From assembly GCA_947000775.1 (NCBI GenBank), contig CAMQGK010000466.1:2527001-2591000 (forward strand): a stretch of DNA of 64,000 nt, written 5' to 3'. This stretch comes from Pterois miles. Lineage: Eukaryota; Chordata; Actinopteri; Perciformes; Scorpaenidae. The position numbers and the translations under genes were made by a program. Below the pieces are notes generated by a model that saw only the letters and a program-made list of their open reading frames with translations, did not search any database and had not been told where the DNA came from. Shown here in pieces: positions 12,566 through 23,704 of this stretch (its first letter is position 1; each line of letters begins with the position of its first letter).

Positions 12566-13450
12566 ATTACAGTAGTAAAGACATGTAAAAAGGCTATTAT
12601 GTGTAACAAATGGCAATGACATCAACAAGTATACACCTGTGTCACTTCTCGTGTGCTGTTTTGTCAACACAGCTGTACAGTTTGGTGTAGTGCAAGTTGC
12701 CTTACATGTAATTAATATATTTGCTTGATTTTGGTGAGAAAATGTGAGCAGCTCATACATTTGCCACAAAAAACACCACTAATACCTCCCTTCTTCCAAC
12801 AAGGCATCAGCAAACATGAACAACATGTCAGGCTGAGTGACTTAAATGAAACGAATTTCCAATTTAGTCCGATTATCATGCTTGGTGTAACCCAGTTGGA
12901 GCCCTCTGGAAAGCTAAACTTCACATATGCACACAGCAATGACTTTCTGTTACCACCTGGTATAGTAGACAACATATAAAGACAAAAAAAAAAAAAAAAA
13001 GACAAGAAATCCCAAAGCAAACATGAGCAAATTTGCGGAGCAGCAGTATGTGGACAACACAGTCCCATCTGTACAGATTCATCCCCCAAATTGTCTAAAG
13101 ATAAATAAAATATACAAACAAACACACACACATCCATCTGTGTTTTCCTCCTCTGGCATGCTGTGCTAATGGAGGTCTGGAACAGCGGACTGATAAAGCT
13201 GTCATACCGCCGCCCTGTCTGCTTCTTTATTTCTCCAACGCAGAGTGATAAATCAAGTCTCTCCGATGGCATCACTTCCACAGAGAGACTTCTGTCTGCT
13301 AACACGTGTGTACAAGCAGACGTGCACACAACACACACACACTCATCGCAGACATTAAATCTGCGTGCCTCTGCTCCGGCGAGTGGCTTCATCATAGCTG
13401 CTAAACACAATCCCCTAATTTGTCCCTCTGTTTTTTTATTCTGGCATGTA

Positions 13451-13537
<87 letters not shown>

Positions 13538-14090
13538 ATCCAACGGCAGTGCTTTGCTAGCTCTCTGGGGAAGACCTCATTGGTGGCCTGGGCCGCTGTC
13601 ATGAGATTAATGTCCGTTCGGGGAATAACTGCACAGCAGTAGCATGTTTTCTTCAAGACTAAGATCATACAGTAAATATGAGATGTAAGACTTATTTCCT
13701 TCGGGGGGATTCCAGCGGTCAGAAAAGAAAAATGGCCAACAGCGTAATTACTACTAGAGGGCTACTTTTTCACACGAGTATCTAACCTCTTCCTCTCCTC
13801 TATCTGTCTCTCTTTAAGACCTCTGCTGACGGGAAGCTGGTGTTTTTTTTTTTTTCTAAGGCTGCAGCTGCCTCTCCGTCTTCTGGGAGGTCTATATTGA
13901 ATATGGCTGCAGCAGATATTTGATGAAGGGAAAAGAGGCTACAGATAGCACTTTGCAAATTGGGTCACAAAGTTAGACTCAAGGCAAATTATAGTGTTAC
14001 TAGGACCTCTTCAGCTTAAGGGTATTACATATTTCTACACAGGCAATAATAGAATTTCCAGGAGGTTGACAAAATTGAGTGATTTATTAC
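12566..14090. other. Non-coding stretch with a long (CA)n array
   Basis: A homopolymer A lies at about 12985-13000 and (CA)n at 13453-13535. The non-repetitive flanks 13140-13440 and 13536-13640 look like ordinary complex sequence and might be conserved non-coding DNA. The 318-codon minus ORF across this stretch is a shadow of the CA array. Confidence 0.5.
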
Positions 14091-14657
14091 TTAAAGCTGC
14101 AGTGGGTAGATATGGAGCAGATATGATTAAAAATGGTCGCTATGTCATGACAGTACTGCATGAGACAGGTAATCTGAAAAAAAATCATGTGCCCCTGTGT
14201 CCTCCTGTGCTCCTAATGGCATCTGCAAGATTTCACAGACTGGAGGAAAACAACCAATCAGAGCCGAGCTGTCAATCACTTGCGAACTCCAATCAAACGG
14301 TGAAACTAGGCAGCGCTGATCAAATATTAACCAATACTCTGTTATTCAGAAACATCTTGTAGTTATTGTTTAGCTGTGAAATGTAGAACTCTGTGACCTG
14401 GCACCCATGTTGAGATCAGTTGAGGAAACACCAAGCACCGCCCACCAGCTGGAGCACAGCCAATAGGAATGCTCAATAGGAACGCTCTCTCTCTGAAATG
14501 ACCTGATTGGTCAAAGTCTCCCATCAGTGGCTAGTTTTTAAAGCCTGAAAACAGAGCCATGAGGCGATGCGGAGGTGCAGGAGTGCTTGAATTACTATAT
14601 GCTGAAAGATTACTATGGATTTTGACACCAAAAACATTCTGCCTACTGCAGGTTTAA
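14091..14657 (+). mobile_element. Short ITR DNA element (AAAGCTGCAGTGGGTAG family), copy 1
   Basis: Left end TTAAAGCTGCAGTGGGTAG; right end CTGCCTACTGCAGGTTTAA, its inverted repeat with a few changes. About 567 bp, no transposase. Inside are motifs shared with the copy at 21213: CAACCAATCAGAGC, a short CAATAGGAA stretch, TGACCTGATTGGTCAAAGTC and CCTGAAAACAGAGCCATGAG. Confidence 0.75.
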
Positions 14658-15050
14658 CTATTGATTCATGAGACGCTGAGATTTATGGCTTTTAAAACTC
14701 ACTTTTGCACCAATACTCTTTAGAAACAAATGACCATTCGCTAAACCTCAGCTCTCTTTTGTAAAACAGCACTATGACTTTCTTTTGTGTCAATCACAAG
14801 CTACTTTAGTATCAAGGGGTCCAGCAGGTAGTCGTTGCTGCTTTGTCTCATGAATTAGTTAGTGTTCTTTTAATCTTTGAAGTGCAATCAAACCCTGTGT
14901 TTTCACGAAGGAAGGAAGGAATGGAAGGAAGAAAGGAAAGGGAAGGGAAGAAATATTTTTTTCCACAACCCCTCCAGCTCCTGCTTTGCAACTGACGTGG
15001 AAGTCTTTGATGCTGTGATGAAAAGTGACGGCTGTAATGCCCAAGGCAGC
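14658..15050. repeat. Purine-rich GGAA/GGGAA tract in otherwise plain sequence
   Basis: An imperfect (GGAA)n tract spans about 14909-14953. The rest of 14658-15050 would be the 3' side of the candidate minus-strand exon at 15051-15183, and an ATTAAA in minus orientation lies near 14868-14873. Nothing else is recognised. Confidence 0.4.
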
Positions 15051-15183
15051 TCATGTTTGAGGGGCTAGGTGAAGTGAAACGGATGGTTCAGGGGTGCTGA
15101 GCTCCATGGAAATGTGCTCCTCGGGGGTTGGGGAGGGGAGTTGCCCCTCAGGAGCATCACCAACTGGATCAGAAGGAACCTCG
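15051..15183 (-). CDS. Candidate terminal coding exon, gene unknown
   Basis: On the minus strand a pyrimidine-rich acceptor (TTTTCCCCTTTTGATTTCAG) immediately precedes 133 bases that stay open for 43 codons to a TGA. One base completes a split codon, so the exon would follow a phase-2 intron. The peptide is rich in Pro, Ser and Glu (it contains PEGQLPSPTPEEHISMEL) and ends in LHLAPQT, an acidic, probably disordered tail. I do not recognise the protein. The frame is also open upstream of the acceptor (to 15263), so it could be a chance ORF. No partner exon has been identified. The base composition differs from the surrounding AT-rich DNA, which mildly favours coding. Confidence 0.3.
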
Positions 15184-15609
15184 CTGAAATCAAAAGGGGA
15201 AAATGTTTGAACAATGCTTTGTAGAGTTTCATGTTCTAAGCCATATTGCACCAGCTTATACATTAGAAGTTGGTAATGATTTCATGATTCCCCCCTTCCT
15301 GTCTTAATCAAACGTCCCACCCAACCCACAGCTACTCTGCACAAAAACACATAAGCGTGGCATAGTCCACATCTGAATTGCCCGGATTTGTTAAAATCAG
15401 ACACAGCTCAATTAAAGATCTTTTGACAAATATGCAACAGTAAGAGTGGTTTGACTGGGGTTCACACAAATGACCTCTTGTTGGTTATTTTAAGAAGAAG
15501 CATTCAAAGTCACACGCTTTAAGCTTCAAATGTGGTTCAGAGCCACCTGAGCACAATCTTGGATTAATTAATCTAAAACTGAGATGACACACACTTGTTC
15601 TTAGCACAT

Positions 15610-16790
15610 TCATTAATACATGAATATAAAGGTGTAAAAAGACAGCAGAGCGTTTTGAATGAGGTTGTATGAGGTACTGATCCATAATCAATGTATTACT
15701 TCTAAAAAAAAAAAAAAAAAACATATGTAGACAGTCGGCACGCCCCCAGTTTGGCGAAACAGACAGTTTCCACACAGAAGCAAACTAATACACTACTGTG
15801 GATGGGTCACCAGCAAAATGTATTTTAGACACCCAAAAGAAAGGTTCAGATAAAAAATTTATATCAGTTTCGGGGTACTTTATGTTAAGAATATTTTCAC
15901 CGCTTTACCCTGTCGTCAGACATCTTTCCAAGGAGGGACTGAAGCCATTACCTATGGTCTTGCCAATGCAACCAGACTCCATTGGACAAAACAACAATTT
16001 CACCTCACAGAACACGGGAGTTGCTGGTCTCCCGCCGCCTCAAGTGGTTGGTTTGTTTGTATTGTGTGACTTTGGTGAGCTTGAATTTCCCACAGTCACA
16101 CAATAGCACAAACAAACTAACCAATAGAGGCAGAGTTAGACCAGCAACTCCTGTGTTCTACAACGTAAAGTTACTTTTTTTTTTTTTAAATTTGAGCCTG
16201 GGGTGTTTGGCGAGAGCATAGATGCGTACAGCAGCTTCATTTCCCCGTCTTAAGGAGCTGTCTCACGGCAAGGTTGCCAAGAGTTTTTTTTTTTTTTTTT
16301 ATAGAGGCAATACATTGAATATAGAACAGTACCTCATACAACCCCATTCAAAACACTCAAGCGGTATTTTTACACCTTTGCATTCATGTTTTAATGAATC
16401 CTGTGTTCTGTGAGGTAAAATTACTGTTTTTTTTCCAGTGGAGTCTGGTTGCATTGGCAAGACCATAGATAACAGCTTCAGTCCCTCATTGGAAAGATAG
16501 ACTGTGTAGCTGTCTGACGACAGGGTAAAGTGATGAAAATATTCTAAATATTGCGTATACTTCAAGGGATACTTTTTTTTAAGGTGAGCCTTTATTTTAG
16601 GTGGCTACAATACGTTTTGCCGCCGACCACAACAGAACATTACTTAGCTTCCGTGCGGTAACTCTTGTCTGTTTCTCCTAACTGGGGGCATGCCAACCAT
16701 CATCTGCTGTAGGTAATCCACTGACTATGGATAAGTGCCTCCAACAACCCCACCTCAAAATGCCCAAACTATCCCTTTAATGTGCACGTG
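15610..16790. mobile_element. Inverted, multi-copy ITR-element cluster (fold-back)
   Basis: A plus-oriented copy (GGTTGTATGAGGTACTGATC near 15663, then CACGCCCCCAGTTTGG, CCGCTTTACCCTGTCGTCAG, CCAACCAGACTCCATTGG-like text) faces a minus-oriented copy from 16790 leftward that starts TAAAGGGATAGTTTGGGCAT. The centre holds a near-perfect palindrome: 16010-16070 and 16095-16160 carry GAGTTGCTGGTCT and AGACCAGCAACTC on the two sides. A further segment of the same family (16310-16400) is duplicated within the right arm. A/T homopolymers near 15704-15720, 16170 and 16285 may mark junctions. No coding region is seen. Confidence 0.6.
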
Positions 16791-18534
16791 GGAGCTAAAA
16801 GCAGCATCACACTTCCTGCACTTCTGCAACATAGTGTTAGCGTAATGTTTATTAGGCAATTTTATATTCAGATGGGATTATGCAATATGAATATTATTGA
16901 ATAATTAGCCTACATGAAATAAATACAAGCTTTTATCAAACACATTACACTCGTTATGTTTTATATTGTATGTTTCACCTTTTAAAACGGGGACAAAACT
17001 AATTGCTTACTAATTCAGTAGCTTTGTGGCAAGAGAGACCTTGGAGTAATTGTTTGTTTCATGAGAAAAAAATATATACAAAAGTAAATGAATGGAGCTT
17101 GATAAGATGTTAAAAAAGAAAACATATTTCTTCTTTATGATTAAAAAATAGCACATTTGATCTTGAAAGACAACAAGGCTGATAAGAGTTTTCTCTCTGA
17201 CTGCTTGGTTTAATTTGTTTTGTTTTTTTTTGCCCTCGAGTTTGATTCATTTATGTCAAAGCAGAATTTGCCTGAACTTCATTAAAACCAAGTAACCCTA
17301 ATAACAACAGAGCACAGTATGTGCTGTCTTCTCAATAAACACAAAAGCGCTTGGATTATGTTTGTATTTACTGCAGTATGCTGACAGCACGTAGATGGTA
17401 ATTAACTGCATGTCACCATTAGTTATAAATAAGATGAAAGTGTCAGTTCTGAAATAGCATCTCTAATCATAAAGAAACTTCATGAAAAACACTAATTACT
17501 CATTTAATCATTGGAAAATCAAAAAATGATGTACGACAGAATATCAAGATTAGAACTCATTCAGCATTGATGCACTCTGACCTGTTTGCTCCATTACTCG
17601 ACCTTGATATGGTTGTTTTTGTTGGTTGACTGTTCACCTTTCATCATTAACGGTCGATATCCAACATGGTGGACAGTGCCGATGATCTGGGGTAATATAT
17701 CTGTAATAGGAAATCATTTCTATATTTGGTCGCCTCATGAAAAGTTCATATGACAACGAACGTTCCACAATCATGTCCGAGAATAACTAGAATATAGAGT
17801 TGAATTCAGAGCCGAGATGGCTGTCAGAGATGGTGACAAGTATTTTTTTGCAGGTCCAGTGTCTCAGTTCACATTCTTCCATACTGACACTTGCTATTTT
17901 GAGTGCATGAGTGCTTTCACACTGATAACTATGGCAAAACGCAGCAGACTGTATTTATCTGTACGTTGTACTCAAAACGGTCAGTGTGGAATACTGGACA
18001 TTTCTCACCCTCAGCAGTCATATTTGCTACATAGCCAAAGGAAACGGTTGGCGAGGAAGCTGCAGCAGCTGTGATTAAATGGCCAAACACCAAACCATAC
18101 AAATTTAAATCATACATGTGTTTTTCACGAAGTAATACTAAGTGCTGTAGCCGGAAATAAGTCATAATTGGCTTAATTTATCTGTCTGAATTGAATTACT
18201 GATGATACTGCATGATGTCCATGGGTGACTATCACTCGCTGATCTACCGAGCTTCCAGTGAGCGCACAATAGCCGACAACACTATCCGGAACTACACTCA
18301 CTACGCAAGAAGGTACAGTGTACAAAGAAGTGTACTAACGAAAGTACCTGAATTGAGACACGGCCCTCGTCAAGTCTCAAGTCTCTCAATGGCCTGTCGT
18401 CTGCTGCATGTCATGCATGCCTGCTTAGAGCACAGCATATAGTATTCAAAGCATGTACTGTATCATCACTCCATTATCTATTAGCATACAGCTAATACCA
18501 CACCAAAACACCACACTATTAAAATGGGGCTTGC
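16791..18534. other. AT-rich non-coding stretch, nothing recognised
   Basis: No repeat family recognised at 16800-17800 and no convincing ORF. This is among the longest repeat-poor stretches in the first 40 kb and so a reasonable place to look for conserved non-coding DNA. Confidence 0.45.
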
Positions 18535-18802
18535 TTGAGCTGCACCGTGGGTCGCAGGTTCGAGTCCGGGGGCCCTTCTGTGTGGAGTTTGCATGTTCTC
18601 CCCGCGCTTGTGTGGATTTTATCCTCCCACAGTCAAAATACAGGCAGGTTAGGTTAATTGATGACTCTAAATTGCCTGTAGGTGTGAATGTGAATGTGAG
18701 TGTGAAGGGTTGTCTGTGTGTGGACTGGCAACCTGTCCAGGGGGATCAGCTCCAGCCCCCCGCAACCCCGAATGGGATAAGCTGTTGCAGATGATGGATG
18801 GA
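18535..18802 (+). repeat. Dispersed tRNA-like repeat, plus copy of an inverted pair
   Basis: Carries a B-box-like GGTTCGAGTCC near 18558, then GTGTGGAGTTTGCATGTTCT-CCCCGCG, CTCTAAATTGCCTGTAGGTG, a degenerate TGTGAATG run, CTGGCAACCTGTCCAGGGGG and a terminal ATGATGGATGGA. I recognise this as a very common repeat in fish. The second copy at 18890-19140 is in the opposite orientation. Confidence 0.75.
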
Positions 18803-18889
18803 CAAATGAAACTTTCCTCTAAAGTAAATAACTGTATTTTGCCCCTAAAATGGATATAGACTGATGTTACACAGGGAAACAGGAAAATA

Positions 18890-19140
18890 TCCATCCGTCC
18901 ATCTGCTACTGCTTATCCCGTTAGGGGTCGCGGGGGGATCCCAGCTGGCATTGGGCAAAGGCAGGGTACACATAAAGACAGACAACCATTCACACTCACA
19001 TTCACACCTACAGGCAATTTAGTCATCAATTAACCTGCATGTCTTTGGACTGTGGGAGGAAACCGGAGACCCCGGTGAAAACCCACACTAACACGGGGAG
19101 AACATGCAAACTCCACACAAGCAGTATTCGAACCGAGTAC
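18890..19140 (-). repeat. Dispersed tRNA-like repeat, minus copy of an inverted pair
   Basis: Starts with ATCCATCCGTCC, passes through ATTCACACTCACATTCACAC-CTACAGGCAATT and AACCTGCATGTCTTTGGACT-GTGGGAGG, and ends AACATGCAAACTCCACACAA-GCAG and a degraded B box (ATTCGAACC). Same family as 18535-18802 in reverse, with 87 bp between them. Confidence 0.75.
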
Positions 19141-19278
19141 AACAGTATTGTATAATTGGTCTTCAACTAACATTAATAAATCTGCTTTAATTTAACACAT
19201 CCCTCTCATCTCTCAAACTCAGACATGCTCACAAGTGATTTTTTGCAAGTCCTAATTAAGTCTCAAGTCAGTGTGCGG

Positions 19279-19760
19279 CTTAAAGGATCTGTGTGTAATA
19301 ATTAGGGGGAGCTATTGGCAGAAATGGAATACAATATTAATAAGTATGTTTTCTTTAGTGTATAATCGCCTGAAAATAAGAGTTGTTGTGTTTTCGGTAC
19401 CTTAGAATCAGCCTTTTATATCGACATAGGGAGTGGGTCATCCTCACAGAGTCCGCCATGCTGCACCACCATGTTTCTACAGTAGCCCAGAACAAACCAA
19501 AACCAAATATTTCCTGCTTGGGTCAGAGTTGATAATGTTACTCCACTGACACCACCGCTTTCTCTCTTGCTTCACCACTCACTTCCCACGTATGCACACA
19601 CTCTACATACTCTACTCTTACAACAACTGGCTACAGAGAGCGCCATTTGCGTTTTGGTGCCAGCCACCATAGCAATCCTACATGTTTGGCACACGACAGA
19701 AGTTGTAATCTGCAACCTCACCGCTAGATACTGCCAGATACTACACACTGTTTCTTTACG
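19279..19760. mobile_element. Short ITR DNA element (AAAGGATCTGTGTGTA family)
   Basis: Left end CTTAAAGGATCTGTGTGTA; right end TACACACTGTTTCTTTACG, its imperfect inverted repeat. Near the right end GCAACCTCACCGCTAGATACTG is a familiar internal motif of this fish family. No transposase is present. Confidence 0.65.
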
Positions 19761-21159
19761 AGCGATTTAAGTCCTCATCTCTGTTACAGCTACATTTACG
19801 CATCCTTCACCAGAAAAAGCTGTGAGGGTCCGCTTTATATAAACAGCTTAATTTGTTCCTAAGGGTTAATGTGATCCATCTGCATGAGGCCCAAATTAGT
19901 CTGTTGTCCACACATGTGAGATCATATCTGCATATGAAGATCAGGGACATGAAGCAGAGTCTGCTCTAACATAAATGATCCATTAGTGATGCACATTCCC
20001 CAAACAAATTGGCAGTGAACCAAATTACCACAAATTAAGTAATTAACAGGCAGTCCTTGTGGCCCATAAGGCTACGGGGCAGTTGCCCTCTTTGCCCAGT
20101 GGGTAATCCAGCCCTAGAAGACGTCAGTGTAGCATAAACAGAACAGCTGTCTGCATCCATATTCATGTAGGTTTACTATAATACCGACAAATTACAGAAG
20201 TTGAGCCAGATTCAACTTTTGTCCCGGGTGACCCTGCATTGGCACCCCCGCAGTGCCAGTGTAGTTGTCTCATTGAAATGAATTATGGGATTTAATTATT
20301 CCACCTAGGACAGTTGTGCTCATCCTGGTTGTGAGCAGGATCCTGAAGCAGGATGGATAACCCCCACAGACCCATTCATAGCAAATGGCAAACAGGTTTT
20401 TCCTGCACTGCTGCTTTGGAGAGAAAAGTGTGTTTGTTGTCAGGATGAGAGCTCATCCAGTATTGATACCCTTGTGTCTAATATCTCTGAGCAGAACTCA
20501 GTTTCCTCCTCCTGCAGGCAGCGATTCATCACGGTTCACTCTCTCTCTCCAAGCCGAGCCATCTGTTAGGAAAACAATTTTTCTGTCACTGTGGATTCAA
20601 TTGGAGCAATCAATCAACTTGACAGATGAGGTTTCCTGCACTGAATTAACAAATTCAAGAGTGCCGTGTTGAGGATTAACCATTCTGTATCAGGTCACAG
20701 TGAACTTAAAGCTTGCGGTCACCTGGTTGGGAATCCAACAGAATGTACTACTTCTGCACTAAGCCCAGCCTGTTTAAACATTTGGAGACAGCTATTTTGG
20801 CAAATAGCATTGATTTTCCTCCAAAACGAATTAGAGGACTCAGCAGCATTGATGGCAAACAAAGCATTAGTGAGATTGGCTGCCATTGTTACGATGGTAA
20901 TTGCCTGAGGTGTCATTTGTTCCCTCACAGAAAGAGGGAAAAACGCTCCTTTTTCTATTTTACCCTCTGTGATTGTGGCTATAAACGAAGGAGAAGAGAG
21001 AAAACATGTAATGTAATTTGTCAATCTTGTATTAATTTGTTCCTCTTTGAATACTGAATTCTTTTCAACACACTTTTCCTCATCTGGCTTGTTTTGAAAT
21101 GACATTTCCAGATGTTTGCTTTGACAGCTTTTGCTTTGGCAGATAAAAAAAGGCCTAAA
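19761..21159. other. Mostly unique non-coding sequence with one repeat end
   Basis: At 20050-20117, in reverse, is TAGGGCTGGATTACCCACTG-GGCAAAG, the end of a common fish repeat. 20540-20960 is complex, repeat-free sequence with overlapping open frames on both strands and no recognisable domain; it could be conserved non-coding DNA. Confidence 0.4.
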
Positions 21160-21210
21160 GATAAGATAAGATAGTACTTTATTGATCTCCAGGGGGGAAA
21201 TTTGGGAAAA
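21160..21210 (+). mobile_element. LINE-type 3' tail fragment
   Basis: ATAAGATAAGATAGTACTTT-ATTGATCTCCAGGGGGGAAA-TTTGGG is the inverted form of the short 3' end typical of fish L2/Rex-type LINEs, with the reiterated ATAAG unit at the outer side. It directly abuts the ITR element at 21213. Confidence 0.55.
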
Positions 21211-21212
21211 AG

Positions 21213-21774
21213 TGTCAGTAGGCAGTAGATTTTGGGCATCACTGGCCAAAACGGAGAGAAAACTAGACTTCTGCACCTCCTCATGGCTCTGTTTTCAGGC
21301 TTTAAAAAAATCTAGCCCGTGATGGGAGACTTTGACCAATCACAGGTCATTTCAGAGAGAAAGCGCGTTCCTATTGGCTGCGTTATGAGTGGTGGTCGGC
21401 ACTTGGTATATCCTTAACTGATCTCAACATGGCTGCCGGGTTAGAAACTTCCTCATTTTTACAGCTACATTACAAGATGTTTCTGAAAACATTTGAGGTG
21501 AGAGATAGTCAATAGTTTGACTGTTTGATCGGAGGTGCGAGTGATTGACAGCTGCTCAGAGACGGCAGGCTCCAGATCAGCTCTGACTGGTTGTTTTCCT
21601 CTGGTCTGTAAAAACCAGATGCCATTACACCGGGGGACACTGGAGGACACAGAGGTGAATGATTTTTTTCAGATTACCTGTCCCATGCACTATTGTCAGC
21701 ATATAGTGACGGTTTTGTAAAAATTACCTTTTTTAAAATCGTATCTGCTCCATTTCTACCCACTGCAGCTTTAA
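21213..21774 (-). mobile_element. Short ITR DNA element (AAAGCTGCAGTGGGTAG family), copy 2
   Basis: Reverse-oriented copy of 14091-14657. Its right edge ends CCCACTGCAGCTTTAAG and its left edge begins GTCAGTAGGCAGTAGATTTT, the two inverted ends. Shared interior text includes CTCATGGCTCTGTTTTCAGG and GACTTTGACCAATCACAGGTCA. About 562 bp, no transposase. Confidence 0.75.
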
Positions 21775-22750
21775 GAGGAAAATGAAATATATACCACAAA
21801 CTGAAAAATAAGACATACCACCGCCCCTAATTACAGCTTATCCGTCTCTAGCTGCCTTTACATCCAGGTACGAACGAGGTTCGCCATAAACCACAGCTCC
21901 TCTACCTTGAAATGAAGCGCTGTCTTTTTGATGCGCCGTGTGCTTCATATGAGGCATGATGGACGCTGGGTCAGAAGCAAAACAGAGAAACTCTATCAGC
22001 CATTTCAGTTCATTTCTTTGCTTTCCTGGGTGGCTGCTCACTCTTTCCTTCTTTTATCTGATTAATGGCACCGTCTCTCCGGTGGCCACTGTAATAAAGT
22101 CAAATGAGGTCTCGAATGGCTGAGGCTTTGTAGAATCAGCAGCGGGTAATTGAGGAGGTGGATGTCTCAGGTGGGGAGGTGTGTGTCTGTTCGCTGTCCT
22201 TACGGCAATGAAATAGTGTTTCACTTTTCCCTTCAGTGGAGTTAGTGAAGTCAGTAATTGTGTTAGAGAGGCCCTGCTTCGCTGCACATTGTTGTATGTT
22301 TGGGCGCTTGTGCTTGTGTTCGGTTTTAAAGGTTACAGAGCTGGAAGAAACATGTCGTCTCCTCCTCCCTGAACACATCAAAGTGTTCTCAGTTTGTCTC
22401 CTGAATAATACAGCGGCATGAGGGGCGATAATTGAGACGTTGTAATCCACAGTATCTTCTTTAACCAACAGTGATGTTCCTTTGTCTGAGACACGTTTGG
22501 CTTCCCACGCTGAAATTTGTCACAGGAATTTCCAGAGAAATCCTGCCCGAAGCCCGTAATCCTCAGTATCTCCTTTCACCAGGCAAGACTTTACTCTTGT
22601 GTGTGTAGATACTTTGCTTTGTATGGGATTGTCTGCGATACCAAATACTGTATTTTAGTAGTAGGTGTAGCAGAGCACTCCATTCCTATTGGGAGTATGG
22701 CTTTCCCCCCTCGTCGGTTCAAATTCAGTCCATTCTGCAGAAACAACACC

Positions 22751-22753
<3 letters not shown>
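21775..22753. other. Non-coding stretch, nothing recognised
   Basis: No repeat or gene recognised. A 110-codon minus ORF (22136-22468) lacks any recognisable domain or splice context. Confidence 0.45.
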
Positions 22754-22812
<59 letters not shown>

Positions 22813-23135
22813 ACACACACACACACACGTGCACACAAACAGTCATGTTTTCATGCCTTTTGAGGACATTACATTGACTTAAATTCATTTCCTGGAAACT
22901 TGCCCTAACCCTAAATGTGACTGCGACTTGCCCAATCCTAAACCTTACTCTAACTCTAACCTCAACTTACCCTAACCCTAAATAAGTCCTCACCCTAAAA
23001 TATAATGTTTTACATTATGGGGACGTGCGTTTGTCCCCAAAAGGAAGGCAATTCCCCACAATGTGACTGTAAATGGTGTAAATGGTGACTGGTTTATGTC
23101 CCCACAACATATAGTAATACATGCCCACGCCCACG

Positions 23136-23185
<50 letters not shown>

Positions 23186-23196
23186 CACACACACAC
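22754..23196. repeat. Dispersed repeat module sandwiched between two (CA)n arrays
   Basis: (CA)n at 22754-22828, then about 310 bases, then (CA)n at 23139-23196. The middle has CCTTTTGAGGACATTACATT, several CCCTAACCCTAAA stretches, ATTATGGGGACGTGCGTTTG and GTCCCCACAAC. It has the same architecture as 1580-1972, with GAGGACAT/TGTCC-type words and (TTAGGG)-like degenerate text in the interior. The ORFs across it read the dinucleotide tract. Confidence 0.6.
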
Positions 23197-23704
23197 GACT
23201 GGAGAAAGCAATTCACAGATGTCAGGACTGAGATTACAACCTGACTCTTTATTGGTCTATTGTGTCGCTATTTGACACATTTGTCACACAGAACACCTTT
23301 ATAGACTGTCATGTAATGAGGCATGTGTCTTCTCTTGGTGGATTATTGCAAATCACTGCCAAGGCCACAAAAGTTTATACTACCACAAGTTTTTAATCTA
23401 GCATTGTAGAGTCTGTTGGGAGAATTTACACATTTCCCAAAACTCCTTTGACAACATAACTGCACTAAACAGATTTTAAAAATCTGTTACACGCTGGTCA
23501 GGACCTGCTGTAAGCCATTAGGAAAAGGGTCACTGAGGGAGGCACTGAGGTAAAACTGCATAAAAAAATAAAACTACTGCTGTTAGTGGTGGTTTTCTGT
23601 GCCGAGGTGCTGCTGATCGAACAGCTCCTCTGAAGTGATCATACAGTACATGTGAATGCTTTGGCTGCTATATTCTTTGCATCTGTCAAGTGTTTTCACC
23701 GTCT
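23197..23704. other. Non-coding stretch, nothing recognised
   Basis: No coding or repeat signal recognised. Confidence 0.4.

Noticed and set aside
20719..21276. 185-codon minus ORF
   Set aside because: No recognisable domain, no splice context, and part of it lies on a LINE tail and ITR element.
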